Shown here in pieces: positions 1-5,364 of a DNA stretch of 6,118 nt. The DNA comes from Candidatus Melainabacteria bacterium (GTDB lineage: Bacteria > Cyanobacteriota > Vampirovibrionia > 2-02-FULL-35-15). Within the stretch, counting starts at the first letter, position 1; each line of letters begins with the position of its first letter. The notes below the pieces were generated by a model that saw nothing but the letters and a program-made list of their open reading frames with translations, had not been told where the DNA came from and did not search any database. The DNA lies in contig JAHFBD010000141.1 in the NCBI GenBank assembly GCA_023250175.1, forward strand, positions 1 to 6,118, written 5' to 3'. A program made the translations under genes and the position numbers.

Positions 1-2
1 TT

Positions 3-305
3 GCAAGGAACTTAACAGGGAATCCAAACTATATACCTGATACAGATGCAATTAATTTTGCAAAGAAAAATCCAAGTACATCGTTTGCAGAAGGATTAGT
101 AGGGAATCCCAACTATACACCTGATATAGATGCAACTAATTTTGCAAAGGAAAATCCAAATCTATCATTTGCAAGGAACTTAGTAGGGAATCCCAACTAT
201 ATACCTGATACAGATGCAATTGATTTTGCAAAGGAAAATCCAAGTACATCGTTTGCAAATGGATTAGCAGGGAATAAAAATTTATTTAATATACAACTAA
301 CCTAG
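3..305 (+). CDS. C-terminal end of a tandem 28-residue-repeat protein (5' partial)
   Basis: An open frame enters from the left edge and stops at TAG 303-305, giving about 100 residues. It consists of three full 28-residue repeats of the type GNPNY-x-PD-x-DA-x-(N/D)FAK-x-NP-x-x-SFA-x-x-L (window 18-101, 102-185, 186-269). The end of another repeat precedes them, and a degenerate fourth start (GNKNLF) is followed by a short tail ending IQLT. Protein-level conservation of Asn, Pro, Tyr, Asp, Phe and Ala in every unit shows this is real coding sequence. I do not recognise the repeat family. The regular alternation of an Asn/Pro-rich turn with a stretch that could form a helix (DAINFAKENP) suggests a solenoid or repetitive surface protein, but that is inference. 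The visible part has no membrane segment or sorting signal; the N-terminus, signal peptide and true length lie outside the window. Confidence 0.8.
   Translation, partial: ARNLTGNPNYIPDTDAINFAKKNPSTSFAEGLVGNPNYTPDIDATNFAKENPNLSFARNLVGNPNYIPDTDAIDFAKENPSTSFANGLAGNKNLFNIQLT
18..269 (+). repeat. Three tandem 84-bp coding repeats with two-unit higher-order pattern
   Basis: Three in-frame 84-bp units lie at 18-101, 102-185 and 186-269. By hand alignment, units 1 and 3 differ at only about 6 of 84 positions, while units 1 and 2 differ at about 15. The last four residues alternate: RNLT (before unit 1), EGLV, RNLV, NGLA. The underlying repeat therefore looks like a 168-bp dimer (56 residues) that was duplicated more recently than the 84-bp unit. 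Confidence 0.85.
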
Positions 306-326
306 TTCTTTTTCTATAGAAACTTG

Positions 327-374
327 CATGTCCTCCTAAAGGATAGTCCTTCGCCTAAAATCGTGTCGCCCCGA
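327..374 (+). repeat. Dispersed 48-nt intergenic repeat, copy A
   Basis: This segment matches 1109-1156 at 44 of 48 positions, and at 40 of 42 in the core 333-374. It sits in the 123-bp gap between the converging stops of the repeat protein (305) and the 190-residue gene (429). It is more GC-rich than its surroundings. It contains the small hairpin AAGGA-TAG-TCCTT at 339-351 and a direct repeat TCGCC at 351-355 and 366-370. No coding potential is evident. It could be a mobile intergenic element, a processing or termination site, or a protein-binding site. I do not recognise a named family. Confidence 0.75.
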
Positions 375-428
375 CCATTGGAAAGAAAGCATCTTGGTTC
401 ACTTATGTCCTGCTGGAAAGTAGCTTAT

Positions 429-1001
429 TTATTGTAAGAGCTTTTCTAGAACTTTAGTGCCTGTTAAGCGTTCAATTTCTTGCATCGCATTTCCTACTAT
501 TTCTTTAGAAACATTAGATTCTTTAAATGCTATATCAAAAAAGTTTCTTGCGTTTTTTTCAGGCTTGCAATCTCCAAGCAAATGAGGGATTGGTAATTCT
601 AAGCCTAAAAACTTTTTCAATAAGTTTTCTTGAACTAAATCTCTCAAGTCAATAAATTTGTAGTAGTCTGAGCCAATGTCTAGCAATGTTCCTTGGGAAG
701 AATGCCTATCTATTTCTTCCCAGAAATCTATAGCAGAATTTCCTAAACTTGAACTAACAACTATGGAATTATCCCATTCTTTCTGTAAAGCAAAATAGTC
801 CTGAAGACCTTTTAATAAAGCAATAGAATGCTTCTTTGCAAACTCATTTAGTAATTCTTCACTAGTGGATGAGAGTGGTAACCCAAATGCCTTGCAAAGA
901 ATCTCTTTAGATTTCTTGGATAATTCTTTGTATACAATAGTTCTTTCTTTAGAAAAAGATAAGGTAGAACTTGGTCTTAAATTTGATAACTTCACTTTCA
1001 T
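429..1001 (-). CDS. Hypothetical cytosolic protein, 190 aa, orphan
   Basis: ATG at 1001, TAA at 429-431. I recognise no family. The protein has no signal peptide, no membrane segment and no zinc-type cysteine cluster. It looks mainly alpha-helical and charged, with stretches such as residues 46-75 (SSTSEELLNEFAKKHSIALLKGLQDYF by position) and 155-190. The middle, around 93-122, is richer in aromatics and Asp (FWEEIDRH, DIGSDYYKFIDLRDL). The start is chosen because a strong promoter lies immediately upstream (see 1010-1038). No Shine-Dalgarno site precedes the ATG, which fits a leaderless mRNA; a GTG at codon 3 is the only close alternative. The gene converges on the repeat-protein gene and stands alone, with copies of the 48-nt repeat on both sides. 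Real coding is supported by its length, its promoter and the absence of a better frame; function is unknown. Confidence 0.7.
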   Translation of the reverse strand: MKVKLSNLRPSSTLSFSKERTIVYKELSKKSKEILCKAFGLPLSSTSEELLNEFAKKHSIALLKGLQDYFALQKEWDNSIVVSSSLGNSAIDFWEEIDRHSSQGTLLDIGSDYYKFIDLRDLVQENLLKKFLGLELPIPHLLGDCKPEKNARNFFDIAFKESNVSKEIVGNAMQEIERLTGTKVLEKLLQ

Positions 1002-1009
1002 AGAGAATA

Positions 1010-1038
1010 ATTCTATATATTCTCAGTGCATATGTCAA
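1010..1038 (-). promoter_or_regulatory. Sigma-70-type promoter of the 190-aa gene
   Basis: Read on the minus strand, a perfect -35 TTGACA (1038-1033) is followed by a 17-nt spacer and a -10 TAGAAT (1015-1010, 5 of 6 to consensus). Only 8 nt (1009-1002) separate the -10 from the ATG at 1001. Transcription would therefore begin at or within about two bases of the start codon, giving a leaderless or nearly leaderless transcript. This is the best housekeeping promoter match I found in the window. Confidence 0.65.
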
Positions 1039-1047
1039 AGGTTATAG

Positions 1048-1079
1048 ATTTTTATCAATTTGTACAAATTAATAAAAAT
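1048..1079. promoter_or_regulatory. 32-bp near-perfect palindrome, candidate operator
   Basis: The two 16-nt halves 1048-1063 and 1064-1079 are reverse complements with one mismatch (C1056 against A1071). The inner 14 bp, AATTTGTACAAATT at 1057-1070, are perfect. It begins 10 nt upstream of the -35 of the 190-aa gene, where a dimeric regulator or UP-type element could act. Neither strand shows a run of T directly after the hairpin, so an intrinsic terminator is less likely. The AT-rich composition raises the chance of coincidence, though 15 paired positions of 16 is long for chance. Confidence 0.5.
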
Positions 1080-1108
1080 ATCAGATATGCTTGTCCGTAC
1101 GAGGGTCA

Positions 1109-1156
1109 CACGTTCTCCTAAAGGATAATGCTTCGCCTAAAATCGTGTCGCCCCGA
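1109..1156 (+). repeat. Dispersed 48-nt intergenic repeat, copy B
   Basis: This is the second copy of the element at 327-374, in the same orientation, with 44 of 48 positions identical. It lies in the 311-bp gap between the 190-aa gene and the exported SSSSG protein. The small hairpin seen in copy A is weakened here (AAGGA against TGCTT), whereas the TCGCC...TCGCC direct repeat is kept. The primary sequence may therefore matter more than the hairpin. The rest of this gap (1157-1312) is AT-rich; apart from a weak echo of the core near 1178-1190 I see no gene or terminator there. Confidence 0.75.
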
Positions 1157-1312
1157 TTGATTTAGTAAATTTGGTTCTAAAATTCGTGTCCTAATTTGTC
1201 TCAATTTTAAACCTTACCTACATATTTAAAAGAAAAAAATCATTATGTAACCCAATACAATATAAGTAAAGTTAAAATGAAGCTATTACATCACTACTTT
1301 TTTTAAAGATTT

Positions 1313-2059
1313 TTACAGACTAGCTCCTATAGATTGTGTTCCTTGTATATTTCCAGAGGAGGAGGTTCCTTGTTTATTCCCTTCAGTACAACCTTTACTT
1401 GAATTTACCTTTCTTGCTTTAAATATTCGCCCATTATCAAAGTGTCCTTTTAATTGTCTATTACTAAGGAGTTTTAATTTTAATTTGTCTGTTTTATTGT
1501 TCTGATGACTAATATCTACAATGACTTCATTCTCAGAGATTATTTTTTGAGAGCCAATAGATAGCTTTTCTTGCTCTCCTTCACGAATAGTACCTTCAAG
1601 CTTCCCATTGATAAGACAAAGCTGAAGAGTAATTAATCCTTGTGAAATTGGTTTAGTGCCACCACTTGAAGAAGAAGATAAAGTCCCTGCCTGAGTAGAC
1701 ACTTGTGGTTTCCCAGTTAACATCGTACTGGTAGAACCTGAACTGGTTGAATTAGAAACAGGTGTTGCTGGTTTACTTATACTTCCAGAGGAACTCGAAA
1801 CAATCATTGATATAACCCCGGGATTTCCTGAAGAACTGCTTGATAAAGATAGATTTATTGGGTCCTCCTTCCATATACCGATAAATTCTTTATTTAAGAC
1901 GATCTGACCACTACTACTTGAACTAGAGATACCTTTAGTACTTGTGCTTGTTGGGGATTTAGAAGTTTGTCCTATAGCATATTGATTTTGACAATATATA
2001 AAACCAAATATAAAAACCAATACAAGCACTGCAGAATTAAACACCCTCATAGTTTTCAT
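1313..2059 (-). CDS. Exported protein with SSSSG linkers and a small predicted beta domain, 248 aa
   Basis: Third gene of the sigma/anti-sigma operon. The start is ATG 2059 (MKTMRVFN), because AGGAG at 2072-2068 stands 8 nt upstream. The longer in-frame ATG at 2077 would place that ribosome site inside the coding region and has no Shine-Dalgarno of its own. Residues 9-22 are a hydrophobic core, giving a signal peptide (possible cleavage near G30) or an N-terminal anchor. Cys23 is preceded by FIY, a poor lipobox. Residues 52-70 (including EFIGIWKEDP) and 141-217 (LITLQLCLINGKLEGTI ... LKGHFDNGRIFKARKV) look like strands of one small beta domain. They are separated by a 70-residue Ser/Gly/Thr/Pro linker with repeated SSSSG. 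More SSSSG stands at 45-51 and SSSG at 233-236. I do not recognise the domain. It overlaps the anti-sigma gene by 23 bp, so co-expression is likely. Confidence 0.8.
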   Translation of the reverse strand: MKTMRVFNSAVLVLVFIFGFIYCQNQYAIGQTSKSPTSTSTKGISSSSSSGQIVLNKEFIGIWKEDPINLSLSSSSSGNPGVISMIVSSSSGSISKPATPVSNSTSSGSTSTMLTGKPQVSTQAGTLSSSSSGGTKPISQGLITLQLCLINGKLEGTIREGEQEKLSIGSQKIISENEVIVDISHQNNKTDKLKLKLLSNRQLKGHFDNGRIFKARKVNSSKGCTEGNKQGTSSSGNIQGTQSIGASL

Positions 2060-2807
2060 TAGTATATCTCCTCTCATAAATTAATGGACCTGCTAAATTA
2101 ATCATTTCTACTGGGGTTAAGCTATCACTTATCAGTGCAATAGTCTTATCATTTTGCTGCCAATATGCAAAATGATAATTTTTATCTTGTCCATGATGGA
2201 CTGTAATTCCATTAATTTCATGCTTGTTGCTTTGGAGCGTAGACTTATAATCTTTTGGTAAAAAGCAAAGCGATATCCGTTGACCCTTATCATTTTTAAG
2301 AGCAATTAATCCATAATTTTTATTGAATGGTCTCTTAAAATTGACTGCTCCATGTGGTGTAAACATAGCAAGTTCAAAATTTGACAAATGCTGTTTTTGT
2401 AAATTGGCACCTGCATGATTTGATAAAAGCTCAATATCATTTGATATTAGCTGAAAATCTATATTGTTATGTATTTTATATAAATGCGGTATTTGAATAA
2501 AAACATCATTAACAAATAAACCCAACCCAAGAATTAAAATAGTACATGCAGCAATTATTAAAGGCTTAAAATAATATTGTTGTTTTGAAAGTCCTAATGT
2601 TTTATTGATTTTATGTTGTAGATTATTTGAGACATCTACAAAACTAATGTAATATTGTAACTTAGCTCTTGTCTCTTCATTTAACTCCCACTTAGCTTTA
2701 CAAGCTGAACATCTCTCAATATGCTCAATAGCCTCTATACTGTCTTTCAAAGATAATTCATTATCCAACATAGCACTTATATATAATTCAACTCTTGCAC
2801 ATTTCAT
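2037..2807 (-). CDS. Membrane anti-sigma factor with N-terminal zinc finger (ZAS/zf-HC2 type), 256 aa
   Basis: The cytosolic N-terminus carries the zinc-binding anti-sigma signature His29-x3-Cys33-x2-Cys36, with Cys3 as the likely fourth ligand and the usual LDNELS segment at 14-19. In this family the domain binds and occludes its ECF sigma partner. Residues 82-99 (PLIIAACTILILGLGLFV) form one transmembrane helix. Residues 100-256 are then an extracytoplasmic domain containing GITVHHGQDKNYHFAYWQQNDKTIALIS, a layout typical of anti-sigma sensor domains (a Trp-rich strand followed by a 'not-LA' helix, here MINLAGPL). ATG 2807 overlaps the sigma gene stop as ATGA (2804-2807), the usual coupling of sigma and anti-sigma genes. 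Its 3' end overlaps the SSSSG-protein gene. Release probably needs regulated proteolysis or a conformational change; the signal is not evident from sequence. Confidence 0.9.
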   Translation of the reverse strand: MKCARVELYISAMLDNELSLKDSIEAIEHIERCSACKAKWELNEETRAKLQYYISFVDVSNNLQHKINKTLGLSKQQYYFKPLIIAACTILILGLGLFVNDVFIQIPHLYKIHNNIDFQLISNDIELLSNHAGANLQKQHLSNFELAMFTPHGAVNFKRPFNKNYGLIALKNDKGQRISLCFLPKDYKSTLQSNKHEINGITVHHGQDKNYHFAYWQQNDKTIALISDSLTPVEMINLAGPLIYERRYTNENYEGV

Positions 2808-3352
2808 AACTTTGTACCTATGCTTAAATATTCTTGAGAATATCCACTCTGGGTTAATAGCATTCTTAATGCTTGTCTTGCTCTATGCAAACGTGATGTA
2901 ACAGCACTTACTGATACGCCCAACATATCAGAAATTTCTATATATGAGTATTGGTTTACATCGGCAAGATAAATAACAACCCTATACTGAGGTTCTAATT
3001 TATTTAAAGCACCATTTAAATCTTTAAAAAAATGAGATGTTTCAATCTGACTAATTCCATCTTTCTTATCTTCAATATCTATAGAATTTATTTCAACTGT
3101 ATCAAATCGTTTTTTTCTTACATAGTCAATATGAGTATTAATCAAGATTTTAAATAGCCATGACTTTGGATTTTGGATTTCTTCGCTAGGCTTTAACTGT
3201 AGAAAAGCATTGTATGCTTTCAAGCAAGTTTCTTGTACTAAATCTTCAGCAAGATCACGATCTTTGGATTTCATATATGCCAATTGCATTAGGTTCTTTA
3301 AATTCCCACGAACAATTTTTTCAAACTTTAATTTCTTTAACCAATTAAGCAA
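2804..3352 (-). CDS. ECF (group 4) RNA polymerase sigma factor, 182 aa
   Basis: Sigma region 2 spans about residues 14-82, including DLAEDLVQETCLKAY (33-47) and the -10-recognition segment WLFKILINTHIDYVRKKR (65-82). A variable linker follows, then region 4 at about 114-166 with helix-turn-helix YIEISDMLGVSVSAVTSRLHRARQAL (137-162). There is no region 1 or 3, and the length is normal for an ECF factor. It should direct RNA polymerase to a small regulon and be held inactive by the adjoining anti-sigma factor. The start codon is TTG 3352: AAGGA lies 9 nt upstream, an in-frame TAA lies just above, and the first Met inside (residue 22) would cut region 2. Its divergent neighbour is the secreted peptide gene. 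I could not identify a convincing autoregulated ECF promoter in 3353-3533. Confidence 0.93.
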   Translation of the reverse strand: MLNWLKKLKFEKIVRGNLKNLMQLAYMKSKDRDLAEDLVQETCLKAYNAFLQLKPSEEIQNPKSWLFKILINTHIDYVRKKRFDTVEINSIDIEDKKDGISQIETSHFFKDLNGALNKLEPQYRVVIYLADVNQYSYIEISDMLGVSVSAVTSRLHRARQALRMLLTQSGYSQEYLSIGTKL

Positions 3353-3533
3353 TTTGTTATGTCCTTAATATCTCAGCTTCCACATCACTATAAACGAAAT
3401 ATAGCAATATTACTTTCTGCGAAATACATTCATACTATTTACAATTTGAAATAATACAGAAAGAGACACAAAGATTTTACGTGTATAAAGTTGGAATTGA
3501 AGTTAATAAGTATAAGAAAGAAGGGTTGTAAAA
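3353..3533. promoter_or_regulatory. Divergent intergenic control region between ECF operon and small secreted peptide gene
   Basis: This 181-bp AT-rich gap must hold the promoters of both the sigma operon (minus) and the small secreted protein (plus). Shine-Dalgarno sites are visible for each: AAGGA before TTG 3352, and GAAGG about 10 nt before ATG 3534. A TATAAA at 3484-3489 and a TTGGAA at 3491-3496 on the plus strand are promoter-like, but neither has a well-spaced partner. I therefore do not call a precise promoter. If the ECF factor autoregulates, its site should be here. Confidence 0.45.
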
Positions 3534-3767
3534 ATGAAAAAAATATTGATATTAATGTTAGTTGCAAGCACATTAGGAGTGAAGGTTAGTGCTGAACCTG
3601 CTAGTAATCCTCAACCAAATATTGTAAAACCTCAAGAAATAAAACAAGTTGAAACAAAAAAAGAAACTAAAACAATAGCTAAAGCAGCTCCTGCAAAGAC
3701 AATAAAAAAAACAAATGAAATAAAACATGAAAATGTAATTCCTCAACCGCAAGAAAAGAAAAATTAG
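3534..3767 (+). CDS. Small exported Lys/Pro/Gln-rich disordered protein, 77 aa
   Basis: ATG 3534 has a GAAGG ribosome site about 10 nt upstream. Residues 1-20 form a standard Sec signal peptide (MKKILILMLVASTLGVKVSA) with a VSA cleavage site before Glu21. The mature part of 57 residues contains almost only Lys, Glu, Pro, Gln, Thr, Ala, Asn, Ile and Val, with no Cys or aromatic residues. It has KKETKT and AAPAKT stretches and PQP at both ends, so it should be disordered and strongly basic. I recognise no family. It could bind anionic surface polymers or act as an extracellular peptide, but that is speculation. It is divergent from the ECF sigma gene and may belong to its regulon. The signal peptide and ribosome site make it a real gene rather than a chance frame; an overlapping minus-strand frame here is a shadow. 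Confidence 0.75.
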   Translation: MKKILILMLVASTLGVKVSAEPASNPQPNIVKPQEIKQVETKKETKTIAKAAPAKTIKKTNEIKHENVIPQPQEKKN

Positions 3768-3815
3768 CTTTTTCATATCTAATTGAAGACTAATGTGTAA
3801 TTCTGCTTAACAAGG

Positions 3816-3889
3816 TGCCGCTCCAAGTCGTGGCAGCTAGGTTGTCTTAGATGGGGGATAGATTTATGTTTTCTTTGTGCGACAATCTA
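3816..3889 (+). promoter_or_regulatory. Structured leader: two consecutive hairpins before the aminotransferase operon
   Basis: Within the 175-bp gap 3768-3942, two hairpins follow each other. TGCCGC (3816-3821) pairs with GTGGCA (3830-3835) across an 8-nt loop, with one G-U pair. TAGGTTGTC (3838-3846) pairs with GACAATCTA (3881-3889), 9 bp with one G-U pair, enclosing a 34-nt loop containing GGGGG. This block is clearly more GC-rich than the flanks. It ends 53 nt before the ATG and upstream of the ribosome site AAGGA (3929-3933). It could be a 5' regulatory leader or a small RNA. No riboswitch class is recognised, and no T-run follows, so it is not a simple terminator. Confidence 0.4.
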
Positions 3890-3942
3890 ACGCTAATCAA
3901 TCTACAAAAAAACAGAACGAATTAATAGAAGGAATTTAAATA

Positions 3943-5364
3943 ATGAATAACATTAAGTTATCTACAAAAGAAAAACTAAAAGAACAAAATAAGCATGAAA
4001 CATATGAATCTAATTTACTTGAAATCGAAAATCAAGTATGTTCATATGGGGATACTGTGCACTATGCAGAAAATCCTAAGTTTTTTACCCGGTGCTTGGG
4101 GAGTTTCCTGTTTGACTGTAACAATAAACCTTATCTTGATTTGCAAATGTGGTATTCAGCAGTTAATTTAGGCTACGGTAACAAACGTATTAATGATGCA
4201 CTAATTACTCAGATCAACAAACTACCTCAACTTGCCTGTCAATATTTGCATTATGAAAAAGTAGAGCTTGCAAACCTCATTGCTAAAAATATCGAGCAAA
4301 GATTTGGACTTAAAGGGCGTGTACATTTTAATGTCGGTGGCTCTCAAGCTATAGAAGATGCTCTTAAGCTTGTTAGAAAGAATACTGGCAAACAACACAT
4401 GTTTGCATTTGAAGGTGGATATCATGGTAGAACATTAGGTGCATCAGCTATAACATCTTCATATCGCTATAGAGAGGCTTATGGGGAATTCGCTGATAGA
4501 GCAGAATTTATTCCTTTTCCATATCGTTTTAGATCCACTTTTCGAAATGACGAGAGAAAGTGTGAAGAATATTACATTAATTTATTTGAAAAGAAATTTG
4601 AGCACGAATACACTGGTGCCTGGAACCCAAAAACTAAAAAATCTGAATTCGGAGCTTTTTTTATTGAACCTATTCAAGGAACTGGTGGTTATATAATACC
4701 CCCTGCAAACTACTTTAAAAAGTTAGAAAAGATTTGCAAAGAACATGGAATTCTAATTGTGGATGATGAAATTCAAATGGGCTTTTATAGAACTGGGAAA
4801 TTGTTTGCCATAGAACACTTTGGTATTAAACCAGATATCATTGTCTTTGGAAAAGGACTGACTAATGGACTAAATCCATTATCTGGTATTTGGGCTAGAG
4901 AAGAACTTATTAGTCCTGATAAATTTGGACCAGGATCTACTCATTCTACATTTTCTTCAAATACCCTAGGAACTGCTGCTGGACTTGAAGTGATGAAAAT
5001 CTATGCTGAAGAAGATTATTCTGAAAAAGTCCTTAAAAAAGGAAAGTATTTTCTTAACAAACTCTTTGATTTAAAATCTAAATATCCTGAGGTTGGTGAT
5101 GTGGATGGATTAGGATTAGCTCTTAGAATGGAAATCTGTGAAAAAGATGGTATTACTCCAAATCGCGCACTAGCAGATAGAATGTTTCAGCTGGGCTTAG
5201 ATGGAAATCTAAAAGCTAATGGCGACAAAATGGGATTAATCTTAGATATTGGAGGATATTATAAAAATGTTATTACCCTTGCACCATCACTTGAAATATC
5301 TTACTCTGAGATTGATCTGGGCTGTAGCTTACTTGATCAATTAATAGCCAAAGCTAAAAAATAA
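3943..5364 (+). CDS. Class III PLP-dependent aminotransferase, 473 aa
   Basis: Fold type I, class III (ornithine/GABA/diaminobutyrate aminotransferase family). It transfers an amino group between an amine or amino acid and a keto acid or aldehyde, in the cytosol, using pyridoxal phosphate. Visible landmarks: NVGGSQAIEDALKLVR (130-145, phosphate-binding GS); FEGGYHGRTLG (156-166); FIEPIQGTGGY (240-250); LIVDDEIQMGFYRTGK (271-286), where Asp275 should bind the pyridine nitrogen; and FGKGLTNG (302-309), where Lys304 should form the Schiff base. STFSSNTLGTAA (335-346) is the usual second-subunit phosphate segment. Length is normal to slightly long. A stretch at about 196-235 (KCEEYYINLFEKKFEHEYTGAWNPKT region) marks a subgroup. 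Near the C-terminus the common VIR-x-x-PPL reads VITLAPSL, so substrate recognition may differ. ATG 3943 has AAGGA 9 nt upstream. It is coupled to the phosphatase gene. The substrate is not deducible. Confidence 0.92.
   Translation: MNNIKLSTKEKLKEQNKHETYESNLLEIENQVCSYGDTVHYAENPKFFTRCLGSFLFDCNNKPYLDLQMWYSAVNLGYGNKRINDALITQINKLPQLACQYLHYEKVELANLIAKNIEQRFGLKGRVHFNVGGSQAIEDALKLVRKNTGKQHMFAFEGGYHGRTLGASAITSSYRYREAYGEFADRAEFIPFPYRFRSTFRNDERKCEEYYINLFEKKFEHEYTGAWNPKTKKSEFGAFFIEPIQGTGGYIIPPANYFKKLEKICKEHGILIVDDEIQMGFYRTGKLFAIEHFGIKPDIIVFGKGLTNGLNPLSGIWAREELISPDKFGPGSTHSTFSSNTLGTAAGLEVMKIYAEEDYSEKVLKKGKYFLNKLFDLKSKYPEVGDVDGLGLALRMEICEKDGITPNRALADRMFQLGLDGNLKANGDKMGLILDIGGYYKNVITLAPSLEISYSEIDLGCSLLDQLIAKAKK

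Noticed and set aside
311..322. 12-nt palindrome TTTCTATAGAAA just after the repeat-protein stop as a terminator
   Set aside because: The stem is AT-rich with no loop and no following T-run, so it is too weak to call.
865..1047. Plus-strand 60-codon frame opposite the start of the 190-aa gene
   Set aside because: It lies antisense over a better gene and its promoter, has no ribosome site, and its composition reads as a shadow of the minus-strand gene.
327..1156. The 48-nt repeats as CRISPR repeats or integron attC sites
   Set aside because: Only two copies 782 bp apart with no spacers, no cas genes and no integrase. The element lacks the long imperfect palindrome and GTTRRRY/RYYYAAC ends of attC.
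1988..2016. TTGACA on the plus strand inside the SSSSG-protein gene
   Set aside because: At 17 nt spacing the -10 would be TAAAAA and there is no plus-strand gene to serve.
2060..2077. Upstream ATG (2077) as start of the SSSSG protein
   Set aside because: The stretch contains the AGGAG ribosome site serving the ATG at 2059, and the upstream ATG lacks its own site.
3573..3776. Minus-strand 67-codon frame rich in Phe, Cys and Tyr
   Set aside because: It is the antisense of the Lys-rich secreted protein; Lys codons read backwards give Phe/Leu, which explains its odd composition.
3763..3783. ATTAG...CTAAT hairpin at the end of the small secreted protein gene
   Set aside because: Only five weak base pairs and no T-run after it; no support as an intrinsic terminator.
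4222..4425. Minus-strand frame inside the aminotransferase gene
   Set aside because: Antisense shadow of a strongly supported enzyme gene.
4481..4696. Plus-strand alternative frame inside the aminotransferase gene
   Set aside because: Overlaps well-conserved aminotransferase motifs in another frame and has no family resemblance.
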